The translations under genes were made by a program, and so were the position numbers. Shown here one piece after another: positions 42,323-51,882 of a stretch of 64,000 nt of DNA; position 1 is the first letter of the stretch, and every line of letters starts with the position of its first letter. Under the pieces are notes generated by a model. The model was not told the origin of the DNA. It did not search any database and worked only from the letters and a program-made list of their open reading frames with translations. The stretch lies in the NCBI GenBank assembly GCA_039815685.1, contig JBCBYV010000002.1, positions 1 through 64,000 of the forward strand. The letters run 5' to 3'. The DNA is from Thermohalobaculum sp039815685. Lineage in GTDB: Bacteria; Pseudomonadota; Alphaproteobacteria; Rhodobacterales; Rhodobacteraceae.

Positions 42323-45043
42323 ATGAAAATGGTGTCCGAAACGCTAGGCTGGATTGTGCCGAGCCACGGAGACGGAGCCGAGACCCGGACCGCGCCCGCG
42401 GGCCCCTGTCCGGCCGCGGCGCCGGAGCGCTTCGGGCTCAAGGCCGCCCGTCTCGGCGCCGCCGCATCCCTTGGCCTGCCAGTGCCCGCCGCCTTCGTGA
42501 TCGACACCGCAACCATGGCCGATCCCGCCGCTGCCGAGGGCGCGCTCGCCCGGGGCCTGCCGCGGCTGGAGGAGATCGCGGATGCGAGGCTCGACGATCC
42601 CGAAACCCCTCTTCTCCTCGCCCTCCGCCCCTCGGCACCCCCGGGCGCCACCGGTCCTGCGGGCGGCGGGGGTGGTGCGCTCGTGCCCTCGGTGCTCGAT
42701 ATCGGTGTGACGACGGCGACGTTGCCGGCGCTCGAACGCCGTCTCGGACCTCGCGCGGCCGCCGACCTCGCCCGTCGCTTCGTCCAGTCATGGGGAGCGG
42801 GCGTCGCGGGGCTGGATGGGGAAGAGTTCGAATACGCCATGCACGACGCGGTCCGCCGCGCGGGTGTCGAGAGCGAGGAGGAGCTCGATGCCGCAGCCCT
42901 CGCGCGCGTGGCCGAGGATTGCCGAGCGATGCTGGCGGAGGAGGACGCGCTGCCGCCCGAGGATGCGCGCGCCCAGATTGCCACCGCCCTTGCCGCCATG
43001 GCGCAGGCCTGGTCCGGCCCGGGCGGGCAAGCGCGGCGTGCCGCGCGGGGCGGCGAGGCGTCGGCAGGGCTCGCGGTGATCGTGCAGGTCATGGCCCTCG
43101 GCCTTGGTGGCAGCGCGGAAGCGCTCGCTGGTGCCGGCGTTGCCGGGTTCCGGTCGGAGACGACGGGGGAACGCCGCCTTGCGGGCCGGTTCCTGGCCGA
43201 GGCGCAGGGGGAGGAGGCGCTGATGGGATTGCGCACGCCGCTTCTCCTCACCGTCTCAGAGCGCCTTGCGGAGGGGCAGCGCCAGCCATCGCTTGAGGAA
43301 CGCGCCCCGGCGGTGACGGAGGCGCTGTCGGCGGCAGGCCGGCGGCTCGAGGACAAGCTTGCCGAGGACTTCGCGCTCGATTTCACGCTTGAGGCGGGGC
43401 GCCTTCAGATCACCGAGTTGCGGCCCGCCAAGCAGTCTGCTCGTGCGGCCGTGCGGCTGGCGACGGACCTCGCGACGCGCGGCGCCATTACCCGGGCGGA
43501 CGCGCTCCGCCGCATCGATCCCGGTGCGCTGGAGGCGCATCTTCACCCGACCATCGACGAGAGCGCGCCGCGCGACCTCATCGGGCAGGGGCTGCCCGCC
43601 TCGCCCGGCGCGGCTTCCGGACCGCTGGTCTTCACGCCCGAGGCGGCGGAGGTCGCGGCGGCGGGTGGCAATGCAGCGATCCTCGCGCTGGTGGAGACAA
43701 GCCCCGAGGACATTCGCGGCATGCATGCAGCCCTCGGCGTCGTAACCGTCAGGGGTGGCATGACCAGCCACGCCGCCGTCGTCGCTCGCGGCCTTGGCAA
43801 GCCCTGTGTCGTCGGCGCCAAGACGCTGCGCCTCTCCAAGCGCGAACCGGCCCTTCTGACCGCTGAGGGCCGGCGGTTCGAGGAGGGCGACATCGTGACC
43901 GTGGATGGCGGGTCGGGCCAGGTGATCGCGGGCGCGGTCGAGACCAGAGCGCCCGAGCTGACCGGTGCCTTCGCCCGCCTGATGGGTTGGGCTGACGAGA
44001 CCCGCCGCCTCGGCGTTCGCGCCAACGCCGACACCGGCGCAGATGCGCGCGTCGCCGCGGGGTTCGAGGCGGCCGGCATCGGCCTTTGCCGGACGGAGCA
44101 CATGTTCTTCCAGGGCGGCCGCATCACGCCAATGCGCCGCATGATCCTCGCCGGCAATGGTGAGGACCGTCGCGCCGCCCTCGATGAGCTGCACCCGATG
44201 CAGCGCTCGGACTTCACCGAGCTCTTCCGCGCGATGCCGGGTCTGCCGGTCGTCATCCGCCTCCTCGACCCACCGCTCCACGAATTCCTGCCCCACGGCC
44301 AGGCGGAGATCGCGGAGCTTGGCCGTACCCTCGGGCTCGGCGAGGACGAGGTGCTGATGCGCGCCCGCGAGCTTGCGGAGTTCAACCCCATGCTCGGCAA
44401 GCGCGGCTGTCGTGTCGGCATTGCATACCCAGAGATCTACGAGATGCAGGTACGCGCGATCCTAGAGGCCGCCATCGATGCGCGGGAGGAGGACGGCCAG
44501 CCCGTCGTGCCCGAGATCATGATCCCGCTTGTCTCTGCCGTCCGCGAACTCGCCCTCCTCCGCGAGCGTATCGACTCTGTCGCCGAAGCGGTGCGGGTGG
44601 AGCGCGAGACAATGGTCGACTACAGCGTCGGTGTGATGCTGGAGACGCCGCGCGCTTGTCTGCGCGCAGGCGAGATCGCGCGGCTTGCCGATTTCATCAG
44701 CTTCGGCACCAACGACCTCACGCAGATGACCTATGGGCTCAGCCGCGACGATGCCGGGCGCTTCATGCCGGACTATGTGACGCAAGGCATCTACGAGCAC
44801 GATCCCTTCCACAGCCTCGACCATGATGGCGTGGGCGAGCTCATGCAGATCGCGGCAGAGCGGGCGCGGGCGGTCAAGCCGGACATCTCCGTCGGTCTCT
44901 GTGGCGAGCAGGGGGCTGATCCAAGCTCGGTCGAGTTCTGTGAGCGGGCAGGCTTCGACTATGTGAGCTGCTCGCCCTATCGCGTGCCCATCGCGCGTTT
45001 CGCCGCCGCCCAGGCGGCTATCGGCCGTTCATCGGACCTGTGA
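42323..45043 (+). CDS. pyruvate phosphate dikinase-like PEP-utilising protein with degenerate ATP-grasp half
   Basis: 906 residues. The phosphohistidine domain is intact (GGMTSHAAVVARGLGKPCVVG, His483), and the PEP/pyruvate barrel is complete with CRTEHMFF, SFGTNDLTQMTYGLSRDD and Cys860 in GLCGEQGADP. The N-terminal nucleotide-binding half has decayed: the RSGAR-SMPGMMDT region reads RPSAPPGATG then a Gly run, and the LQTRxGKR end reads ITELRPAKQS. ATP-dependent dikinase activity is therefore doubtful. The start at 42323 is chosen over 42281 on N-terminal similarity. It follows glyS by 69 bases, the usual Rhodobacterales order. Confidence 0.85.
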   Translation: MKMVSETLGWIVPSHGDGAETRTAPAGPCPAAAPERFGLKAARLGAAASLGLPVPAAFVIDTATMADPAAAEGALARGLPRLEEIADARLDDPETPLLLALRPSAPPGATGPAGGGGGALVPSVLDIGVTTATLPALERRLGPRAAADLARRFVQSWGAGVAGLDGEEFEYAMHDAVRRAGVESEEELDAAALARVAEDCRAMLAEEDALPPEDARAQIATALAAMAQAWSGPGGQARRAARGGEASAGLAVIVQVMALGLGGSAEALAGAGVAGFRSETTGERRLAGRFLAEAQGEEALMGLRTPLLLTVSERLAEGQRQPSLEERAPAVTEALSAAGRRLEDKLAEDFALDFTLEAGRLQITELRPAKQSARAAVRLATDLATRGAITRADALRRIDPGALEAHLHPTIDESAPRDLIGQGLPASPGAASGPLVFTPEAAEVAAAGGNAAILALVETSPEDIRGMHAALGVVTVRGGMTSHAAVVARGLGKPCVVGAKTLRLSKREPALLTAEGRRFEEGDIVTVDGGSGQVIAGAVETRAPELTGAFARLMGWADETRRLGVRANADTGADARVAAGFEAAGIGLCRTEHMFFQGGRITPMRRMILAGNGEDRRAALDELHPMQRSDFTELFRAMPGLPVVIRLLDPPLHEFLPHGQAEIAELGRTLGLGEDEVLMRARELAEFNPMLGKRGCRVGIAYPEIYEMQVRAILEAAIDAREEDGQPVVPEIMIPLVSAVRELALLRERIDSVAEAVRVERETMVDYSVGVMLETPRACLRAGEIARLADFISFGTNDLTQMTYGLSRDDAGRFMPDYVTQGIYEHDPFHSLDHDGVGELMQIAAERARAVKPDISVGLCGEQGADPSSVEFCERAGFDYVSCSPYRVPIARFAAAQAAIGRSSDL

Positions 45044-46053
45044 CCGCTTCGATGCAGGCGCAGTCCGCCCATCGCGAACTCGACGGTGAGACTGCGCTTG
45101 AAGCGTTGCGCCAAGGCGGCAAGGCGGCGCTGGCCCGGGCACTCGGCGTAATAGAGGCGCGCGCGGATGCGCCGGAGACGGCGGCGCTGCTCGATGCGGC
45201 CTTGGCCGGGCAGCGCGCCCATGTGATCGGGCTCACCGGGCCGCCCGGCGTCGGCAAGTCCACGTTGACCGACGCGCTTATCCGGGAGTTTCGGGGGCGT
45301 GGCGCCCATATCGGCGTGATCGCGGTGGACCCGTCATCGCGCCGGTCGGGGGGCGCTCTGCTCGGGGATAGGACGCGGATCGCGCGCGAGCCCGGGGATG
45401 GTGCGGTCTTCATGCGCTCGATGGCGGCACGGGATCGTCTGGGCGGTCTCGCCGCACTGACCTTCCCGTCCGTGGTCCTCATGGGTGCGTTGATGGACAT
45501 CGTGCTGGTCGAGACTGTCGGTGTCGGACAGTCGGAGACAGATGTGGACGGTGTTGTCGACACGGTCGTCTTCTGTGCTCAGCCGGGGTCGGGCGACGCG
45601 CTTCAGTACATGAAGGCGGGGGTGATGGAGATCCCGGACATCGTGCTGGTCACGAAGGCCGACCTGGGCGCCTTGGCCGTGCGCACGGTTAGCGACATGC
45701 GAGGGGCTCTTTCCCTATCGGCACCGCAGGCCCGTGGCGCTTCCGGGGCGTCGAGATCCGTGCGCCCGCCGCCGGTGCTCTGTTGCTCGGCCAGCACGGG
45801 TGAAGGGCTGGAATCCGTCGTCACCGCGCTTCTGGAGGAGGAGGCATCGACGGCGCTCGGGCGCCTCGAACGACGCCGCGATCAGGCGCGTGCATGGACC
45901 AGGGCTGCCATGGGGCTCGAGTTCGGCCGCTATGGCGCGGAGCGTCTGGCGCACGCGGCGAGTGACGTAGGCGATTCGCAACCCTTCGCTGCACAGGCCG
46001 CCGAGGCGGCCGCTATGCGCCAGGCGCTCGACAGCGTTCTCAGAGACGCATGA
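45040..46053 (+). CDS. meaB: MeaB-type GTPase chaperone of methylmalonyl-CoA mutase
   Basis: 337 residues, starting with GTG in a GTGA overlap with the upstream gene (an ATG at 45052 is possible). The G3E GTPase motifs are visible: Walker A GPPGVGKST, VDPSSRRSGGALLGDRTRI, the ETVGVGQSE switch and TKAD in place of NKxD. MeaB loads and protects adenosylcobalamin in methylmalonyl-CoA mutase. No mutase gene lies in the window, so its partner is encoded elsewhere. Confidence 0.88.
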   Translation: MTASMQAQSAHRELDGETALEALRQGGKAALARALGVIEARADAPETAALLDAALAGQRAHVIGLTGPPGVGKSTLTDALIREFRGRGAHIGVIAVDPSSRRSGGALLGDRTRIAREPGDGAVFMRSMAARDRLGGLAALTFPSVVLMGALMDIVLVETVGVGQSETDVDGVVDTVVFCAQPGSGDALQYMKAGVMEIPDIVLVTKADLGALAVRTVSDMRGALSLSAPQARGASGASRSVRPPPVLCCSASTGEGLESVVTALLEEEASTALGRLERRRDQARAWTRAAMGLEFGRYGAERLAHAASDVGDSQPFAAQAAEAAAMRQALDSVLRDA

Positions 46054-46141
46054 CTCGGGAAAACCCCTGATTGAGCAGCACTTCCGTCCTGTACTTTTTG
46101 TGCTCCGCATTGGGAACCAAATGCCCCCGACAAGCGTTTGC

Positions 46142-46170
46142 TTGACATGCGAAGATAAATTTCCAATACG
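46142..46170 (+). promoter_or_regulatory. candidate sigma-70 promoter of the cell wall hydrolase gene
   Basis: TTGACA at 46142-46147 and AATACG at 46165-46170 with 17-base spacing, 95 bases before the hydrolase ATG, in a low-GC stretch (46054-46264) that holds no gene. The -35 is perfect; the -10 is weak. Confidence 0.4.
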
Positions 46171-46264
46171 CCCCACTTGTCCACAGCAGACTGATGCCGC
46201 TCCACCAGCGTAAGTTGAGAAATGGCGGTTCGGTTGTTTCGTGGCGGTAAGTGGAGGCGAAACA

Positions 46265-47083
46265 ATGATACAAAAATTCGGAAGCTTCTTCTTTCGTGTC
46301 GGAGTTGTTTTTGGTTTGAGCGTGACCGTTTTTGGCGATCACTCTCGAGCGGACCGGATCACTGACGCGAATGACCAGGATCAGCTGCACACGGCAGCGG
46401 AACTCCTCGGCGCCGAACAAGACCGCATGGTCTCACTGTTGGAGACGCCGGCACTTGCGCGTCTCGCGGGCACGCTCGCGGCGCCGGCCATCGGTGGGAC
46501 TAGCGACGACGAAGAAGAACGCCTCTCCGCCCTGGCGGATCAAGCAGACGCGGAAGCGGACACCGCCGAGATGCTCAATGCCGCCCGTGATCGGACGGCC
46601 GCCGCCATGATGGTAGGCGATCCTGGCGCGGTGATCGACGAGGAGGCGCTTGAGCGCGTCGAGATCGGTCCGCAGAGCGAGGAATGGGCGTGTCTCGCCG
46701 AAGGGCTCTACTTCGAGGCGCGCGGCGAACCGATCATGGGGCAGATCGCAGTCGCCGAGGTTATCCTTAATCGCGTCGACAGCCGTCGCTACCCCGACAC
46801 TGTCTGTGACGTGCTCGAGCAGGGGGCGCACCGCCTCAACGCCTGTCAGTTCTCCTATAACTGCGACGGGCAGAAGGAGACGATCTCCGAAGACAACGCA
46901 TTCGATCGGGTCGGTCGTGTTGCCTGGCTGATGCTGGAGGGCCGTCCTCGCATGCTCACCGGCAAGGCCACGCATTACCATGCCACCCATGTGCGTCCGC
47001 GTTGGGCATCGAAACTCGTCCGCACCGCCCGCATAGGCGACCACATCTTCTATCGCCCGCCGGTGGCCGTCAGCCAGCGGTAG
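46265..47083 (+). CDS. SleB-type cell wall hydrolase
   Basis: 272 residues. A hydrophobic N-terminus (FGSFFFRVGVVFGLSVTVFG) acts as signal peptide or anchor. An acidic helical region follows, then a Hydrolase_2 (SleB) domain at about 140-272: WACLAEGLYFEARGEPIMGQIAVAEVILNR with the catalytic glutamate, ACQFSYNCDG, and THYHATHVRPRWA. It should cut peptidoglycan in the periplasm. GGAGG lies seven bases before the ATG at 46265, preferred over the GTG at 46241. Confidence 0.87.
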   Translation: MIQKFGSFFFRVGVVFGLSVTVFGDHSRADRITDANDQDQLHTAAELLGAEQDRMVSLLETPALARLAGTLAAPAIGGTSDDEEERLSALADQADAEADTAEMLNAARDRTAAAMMVGDPGAVIDEEALERVEIGPQSEEWACLAEGLYFEARGEPIMGQIAVAEVILNRVDSRRYPDTVCDVLEQGAHRLNACQFSYNCDGQKETISEDNAFDRVGRVAWLMLEGRPRMLTGKATHYHATHVRPRWASKLVRTARIGDHIFYRPPVAVSQR

Positions 47084-47235
47084 CACTCCGAACGCAGGCA
47101 TTTGCGCTCTCGCCTCCCGATACGGACGTCTCGGTGGGCGAGAGTGTCGTTTTCGGCGCTGGCCGCGCGATGAGTGGCACGCTAGACGGAGGTGTGGCCG
47201 CGATCTGCGGCGTCCTTTGGAGGCCAGGCGGGGCA

Positions 47236-47694
47236 ATGGAGCGTTCGCTGAGCAACGACGTGGTGGCGGGGCGGGTCGCGAGCAACGAAGAGCCCTGCGA
47301 TCGGATCTTTCTCGAAGGTTATGTCACCAGCCTTGAGATCGGCGCCTATGCGTCCGAGGTCGGCGTGAAACAGCGGCTGCAATTCGATGTGGCAGTCGAG
47401 GTCATGCGCGCCATGGCCCATCGGGATGACCGCGTCGGTCGTGTTATAAACTACGACGAAATCGTTGATGCTATCGAGGCGCTGGCGACGGGCCCTCGGA
47501 TGCAGCTCTTGGAGACCTTCGCCGAGCGCCTGGCCGAGATGCTGCTCACCGACCCCAGAGCGCGTCGCGTGCACCTTCGGATCGCAAAGATCGACCGGTT
47601 GCCCGGCGCTGCGCGCCTCGGCGTTGAGATCACCCGGACCCGCCATCCGGAGGCGAACGAACGGGTCTGGGCGCTGGCACCGGAGATCCGCTGA
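47236..47694 (+). CDS. folB: dihydroneopterin aldolase-family protein
   Basis: 152 residues from the ATG at 47236 (alternative 47170). The FolB core is visible: DRIFLEGYVTSLEIGAYASE, QRLQFDVAVEV, VINYDEIVDAI and LLETFAERLAEMLL with the conserved glutamate, ending ARLGVEITRTRHPE. It converts dihydroneopterin in folate synthesis, or an epimerase/reductase-like variant of that reaction. No other folate gene is in the window. GGAGG lies 12 bases upstream, a long spacing. Confidence 0.8.
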   Translation: MERSLSNDVVAGRVASNEEPCDRIFLEGYVTSLEIGAYASEVGVKQRLQFDVAVEVMRAMAHRDDRVGRVINYDEIVDAIEALATGPRMQLLETFAERLAEMLLTDPRARRVHLRIAKIDRLPGAARLGVEITRTRHPEANERVWALAPEIR

Positions 47695-47993
47695 CGCGGG
47701 GGACTCCATAAGGCAGCCGTCGTTGCGGTGCGCCTGGCGCTGATCGCTGAGAGCGGAATGCGCATCACACGTCCTTCGCGTTCACGCACAAAGCCAGATC
47801 TTGAAGGCGGGCCGAGCGCCGATGCTGCGCTCTGAATGCTCGTCTTCGGCGGGGTCACTGGAGCGCGGATCGACCTGCCGAGCTCATCCTTATCGCCTCA
47901 TTCACCGGTTTGACGCTGCAACCCAGCGCCGGCGGCGTTGAATGCTTAGATCAAGCCTGCGCATGACGTGAGCGCGTGAGGCAAGGAAGTGCG
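47695..47993. other. gap between folB and glnE with no recognised feature
   Basis: About 300 bases separating the converging folB and glnE genes. No inverted repeat with terminator character or convincing ORF was found; GC is slightly lower than in the genes. Confidence 0.35.
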
Positions 47994-50954
47994 CTATGGG
48001 CGCACGAGCCGCTCAAAGATCTGGTCGATGGCGCTGGCTGCATCTCGCTGGCAGTCGGCGAGCAGCTCGGTCAGCCGGGAAAAGTCCTGCAGGCCGACGG
48101 CGCGCGCGAAGGCGGTGGAGAGGCAGGGGCCAAAGCGCTCCGGTGGCGTTGGGTCCGAAAGCGCGACGCGTTCGAGTTGCTGAAGCTTCAAGAGCAACCG
48201 CAGGGCCGTCACCATGGCTTCGGCCTCTCCAGGCTCGAGCCACCCCGTCTCGGCCAGCCGGGGGATCTGCCGCGCCGCGCTCTCCGCCCGCAGCAGGCCG
48301 CAGAGAAGCGCGCCAGTCTGCGCTGCGAACTCGATCTCCATCAAACCGCCTGCCGCGTGCTTGAGCGACCATGGTGCCGCACGCTCCGAGCGGTGCGCCT
48401 CGGCGAGCTTCTGGCGCATCTCGCCCGCGGCCTCGCCCACTTGCGGATCGCCCCGGCGCGTCGCCAGGACGGTGTCGAGCGCATTGGCCACCTCCGCGCC
48501 GAACGTCGCAGGCGCCCCTGCCATGTCGCCCTTCGCTTCCGCCACAACGCGCGCGCGGGTCAGCGCCAGATGCTCCCAGACCCACGCCGTCTCCGCGTGG
48601 TAGCGTCGGAAGGTGTCGATTGAGACGGCGACCGGGCCCTGCCTGCCGGAAGGGCGGAGCCGCATGTCTACCTCGTAGAGCCGCCCCTCCGTCGTCGGCG
48701 CCGTCAGGGCCGCGAGCAGTGCCTTGGTGAGCCGGGGGTAGTAAGTCTGTGCAGGAAGGGGACGGGGGCCATTGGACTCCGTGTCGAGCGGCGCATCGTA
48801 GAGCATCACGAGGTCGAGGTCCGAGCCCGCCGTCATCTCCCGCGTCCCCAGTTTGCCGAGGGCGACGACCGCGAGCCCACGTCCCGGCGGTGGCCCATGA
48901 CGCTCGGCGAAGTTCGCCACCACCCGCGGCAGGAGGGCGCCCAGTGCCGCCTCCGCCACCGCAGAGAATGCCGCACCCGCCTCGTCTGGTTCGGCCAGCC
49001 CGCGCAGGACCTGCACCCCGGCACGAAACCCCTGCTCGCGCGCGAAGCGGCGAACGATGTCGAGCGCGTCCTCGTAGAGCGCGGCTTCTCGCAGCATCGC
49101 TTCGAGCACGGCCCGCTGCCCCGCCGCGTCCGGCATCGGCTCGAAAAAGTCCTGCGCGAGAAGGGCATCGAGCGCCTGCGGCTCACGGCCGAGATAGTCC
49201 GCGAGGCGCGGCGCAGCGGCGATCAGCTCGAGCAGCAGGTCGAGCCAGGCCGGGTTCGCCGCGAGAAGCGAGAAGACCTGCACCCCAGATGGCAGTCCCG
49301 CGAGGAACCGGTCGAGCGCGCCGAGCGCTTCATCGGGGCTCGCCGCGCAGGCGAGGCCCTCAACGAGTTGCGGCTCGAGCCCCTGAAAGAGCCGCCTCGC
49401 ACGTTCGGACCGCGTGGCGAGGAGAGCGCCCCCGCGCCAGCCCGCGAACCTCGCCGCGGCTTCCTCGGGGCGAGTGAACCCCGCCTCCGCAAACCGCGGC
49501 GATGTGGTCTCATCGGGCGCTGCAGGTTGCGGCGCGGTCCGCATGCGAAAGAAGCCCGCGACGGTTGCATGGACCCGCGCATGCCGTTCCGCCACCGCCC
49601 GTTCGAGCGTTTCCCGGTCCGGTACCCCCATGAGCGCTGCCAGCCGGTCGCGCGCTTCTGTCCCGGTCGGGATCGTGTGGGTCTGCTGGTCCTCGATCAT
49701 CTGCAGCCGGTGCTCGAGCACCCTGTGCGCCTCGTAGTCGGCGATCATCGCCTCGGCGAGCTCTGCGTCGAGCTCGCCAGCGGTCACAAGCGCCCTCAAC
49801 GCGGAGCGCGTGGCCCGCTTTCTCAGTGCCGGGTTGCGCCCGCCGAGGATGAGCTGGCGGGTCTGCGCGAAGAACTCGATCTCCCGGATGCCGCCCGGCG
49901 CGCGCTTGATATCCGTGCCCGGCACCGCCGACGGATCGGCGCCTTTGCGCCGGGCGGCCTGCATCACGTCGATCTTGCCGAGGAGCGACTGCACATCCTC
50001 GATGGCATAGAAATCGAGGCTGCGGCGCCAGACAAAGGGGCGGAGGCGTTCGAGGTAGGCCTCCCCCGCGTTGAGGTCCCCGGCAACGGCACGCGCCTTG
50101 ATATGCGCCGCTCGCTCCCAGGTCCGCCCCTCCGCCTCGTAGTACCGCTCCGCCGCTTCCATCGCGATGCAGACGGGGGTGGAGGAGGGGTTGGGGCGGA
50201 GGCGAAGATCGGTGCGGAAGACGTAGCCCTCGGCCGTCTGGGCCGACAGGAGCTCGACCATGCCGCGCGTGATGCGCACGAAGCCCTGCCGCGCTTCCAT
50301 GTAATCGCCAGGCTCGAACCGGTCCTGGTCGAAGAGGCAGATGAGGTCAACGTCCGAGGAGAAGTTGAGCGCATTGGCGCCGAGCTTGCCCATGCCCAGC
50401 ACGACATAGCCCGAGCCCGCAGCGGTCGTGTCGGCGCCGATCCCCGGTAGCTGCCGCCGTCTCCTCGCATCGGCGAGCAGATGATCGAGCGCGATCGCCA
50501 GCGCCTCTTCCGCCAGGCGCGAGAGGGCACCGGTGGCGGCGGTCAGATCGAACGCGCCTCCGAGATCGGCAAGCGCGATCAGCAAGGTGGCCCGCGCCCT
50601 CAGATGCCGGAGCCCTGCGGAGACCGTGCGCCGGTCCGCCTCGGCCAGCGTGGCCCGAGCCTTTTCATGGAGGGCATCGAGCGCGACTTCGGGAGGCAGG
50701 GCAGCGGCCTCCGCAAGCCAGGCGCCGTGTCGCTCCATGAGCCGCGCGAGGAAGGGGCTTGAACCGGCTGCGCCTGTCGCCAGCTCTTTAAGCGTGGGAT
50801 CTGAGAATGCCCCACCCAGCGCATCGGCGACGGCTTTCCCCCGGGCGCCGTCATGGGGCCGTGGGACCGTGGCGATTCGCGCAGCCAGGGTCGCCGGCGT
50901 CCCGTCGCCCTCTGTGCCTCGCTCTCCCGGGGGGGCTTGCGCGTCTGCGCTCAT
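47994..50954 (-). CDS. glnE: bifunctional glutamine synthetase adenylyltransferase/deadenylylase
   Basis: 986 residues, full length. Two nucleotidyltransferase domains are visible: the N-terminal one has NFSSDVDLICLFDQD (about residue 200) and removes AMP, and the C-terminal one has MTAGSDLDLVMLYDA (about 710) and adds AMP to glutamine synthetase. The linker GGIREIEFFAQTRQLILGG is conserved in the family. Start 50954 drops an Arg-rich 38-residue extension. It lies seven bases after the enoyl-CoA hydratase stop, so the two are probably co-transcribed. It controls nitrogen assimilation. Confidence 0.93.
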   Translation of the reverse strand: MSADAQAPPGERGTEGDGTPATLAARIATVPRPHDGARGKAVADALGGAFSDPTLKELATGAAGSSPFLARLMERHGAWLAEAAALPPEVALDALHEKARATLAEADRRTVSAGLRHLRARATLLIALADLGGAFDLTAATGALSRLAEEALAIALDHLLADARRRRQLPGIGADTTAAGSGYVVLGMGKLGANALNFSSDVDLICLFDQDRFEPGDYMEARQGFVRITRGMVELLSAQTAEGYVFRTDLRLRPNPSSTPVCIAMEAAERYYEAEGRTWERAAHIKARAVAGDLNAGEAYLERLRPFVWRRSLDFYAIEDVQSLLGKIDVMQAARRKGADPSAVPGTDIKRAPGGIREIEFFAQTRQLILGGRNPALRKRATRSALRALVTAGELDAELAEAMIADYEAHRVLEHRLQMIEDQQTHTIPTGTEARDRLAALMGVPDRETLERAVAERHARVHATVAGFFRMRTAPQPAAPDETTSPRFAEAGFTRPEEAAARFAGWRGGALLATRSERARRLFQGLEPQLVEGLACAASPDEALGALDRFLAGLPSGVQVFSLLAANPAWLDLLLELIAAAPRLADYLGREPQALDALLAQDFFEPMPDAAGQRAVLEAMLREAALYEDALDIVRRFAREQGFRAGVQVLRGLAEPDEAGAAFSAVAEAALGALLPRVVANFAERHGPPPGRGLAVVALGKLGTREMTAGSDLDLVMLYDAPLDTESNGPRPLPAQTYYPRLTKALLAALTAPTTEGRLYEVDMRLRPSGRQGPVAVSIDTFRRYHAETAWVWEHLALTRARVVAEAKGDMAGAPATFGAEVANALDTVLATRRGDPQVGEAAGEMRQKLAEAHRSERAAPWSLKHAAGGLMEIEFAAQTGALLCGLLRAESAARQIPRLAETGWLEPGEAEAMVTALRLLLKLQQLERVALSDPTPPERFGPCLSTAFARAVGLQDFSRLTELLADCQRDAASAIDQIFERLVRP

Positions 50955-50961
50955 CGCTAGC

Positions 50962-51774
50962 CTAGCGGCCCTCGTAGCGCGCCGGCCGCTTCTCGAGAAA
51001 TGCCAGCACGCCTTCGGCGAAGTCCCGGCTCTTGCCCGCCTCTCCCTGCAGCTGTGCCTCGAGCGCAAGCTGCTCGTCGAGCCCGTTCTCAGGGCTCTTG
51101 CGCAACGCCTCCTTCATGAGCCGGTAGGCAAGCGTTGGCCCCTTGGCGAGCCGCTGCGCGAGCGCGCCGACATGCGCTGCCAGCACATCGTCCGGCACGA
51201 CCTCCCAGATAAGGCCCCATTCGGCCGCCCGTGGCGCATCCACGGGCTCGGCGGTAAGGCACATGCCCATCGCGCGGGCCGAGCCCACGAGGCGCGGCAG
51301 CCAATATGTACCACCCGCATCCGGGATGAGGCCAATCCGAGCGAAGGCCTGCAGGAAGCTCGCCGATTGCCCTGCGATCACGATATCAGCCGCCAGGGCG
51401 AGGTTGCAGCCGGCGCCGGCGGCCGGCCCGTTCACGGCCGAGATGGTCGGCACAGGACAGTCGTAGATGAGCTTCAGAAGCGGCTCGTACTCTTCCGCCA
51501 GCGTTCGGCCGAGGTCTATATCCGCCGCACCCCGGGCCGCTTTCTGCGCGTTACCGCCAGCGTCCATCAGGTCCTGTCCCGAGCAGAAGGCACGGCCAGC
51601 CCCCGTGATCACGACGGTCCGTGCCTCGTCCGGCGCCCGCTCCATCGCCGCGATCATCTCGCGGCGCATGGGCCCGGTGAGCGCGTTCATCCGATCGGGG
51701 CGATTGAGCGTGATGGTCGCAACGCCCTCGCTCACCTCGTAGAGTATGGGGCTCCCGCTCTCGGCACCGTCCAT
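50962..51774 (-). CDS. paaG: PaaG-like enoyl-CoA hydratase/isomerase
   Basis: 270 residues. A crotonase fold: LNRPDRMNALTG, the oxyanion-hole strands GAGRAFCSGQDL and NGPAAGAGCNLALAADIV, and RIGLIPDAGGTYWLPRLVG. The C-terminal QGEAGKSRDFAEGVLAFLEKRPARYEGR is typical of PaaG (epoxyphenylacetyl-CoA isomerase). No other phenylacetate genes are nearby, so another ring or acyl-CoA substrate is possible. The start follows GGGAGGAAGCG; the longer start at 51792 lacks this. A strong palindrome lies just upstream. Confidence 0.83.
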   Translation of the reverse strand: MDGAESGSPILYEVSEGVATITLNRPDRMNALTGPMRREMIAAMERAPDEARTVVITGAGRAFCSGQDLMDAGGNAQKAARGAADIDLGRTLAEEYEPLLKLIYDCPVPTISAVNGPAAGAGCNLALAADIVIAGQSASFLQAFARIGLIPDAGGTYWLPRLVGSARAMGMCLTAEPVDAPRAAEWGLIWEVVPDDVLAAHVGALAQRLAKGPTLAYRLMKEALRKSPENGLDEQLALEAQLQGEAGKSRDFAEGVLAFLEKRPARYEGR

Positions 51775-51793
51775 CGCTTCCTCCCAGATCATG

Positions 51794-51815
51794 AAGTTGA
51801 CATATACGTCAACTT
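51794..51815. promoter_or_regulatory. 22-bp palindromic operator upstream of the enoyl-CoA hydratase
   Basis: AAGTTGAC-ATATAC-GTCAACTT, perfect 8-bp arms around a TATA centre, 20 bases before the hydratase start. Half-sites of the TTGAC/GTCAA kind are used by TetR- and MerR-type regulators of acyl-CoA and aromatic degradation. No regulator gene adjoins it. It likely governs the hydratase-glnE unit. Confidence 0.6.
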
Positions 51816-51882
51816 ACGCCTCTCTTCGCCTAGTGACCAGCACGCCCCCACGGCAACCTCCACGCTTTCCATTGCGCCCGAG

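Noticed and set aside
41914..43386. 490-codon minus-strand frame antisense to glyS and the PPDK-like gene
   Set aside because: Ser/Arg/Ala-dominated composition without motifs; it arises from GC-rich third positions of the real genes.
46054..46264. Low-GC segment before the SleB gene, considered as a foreign insertion
   Set aside because: It is short, contains a plausible promoter, and low GC is normal for intergenic regulatory DNA here.
48897..50450. 517-codon plus-strand frame antisense to glnE
   Set aside because: Arg/Glu/Gly-rich shadow with no domain; glnE on the other strand is complete.
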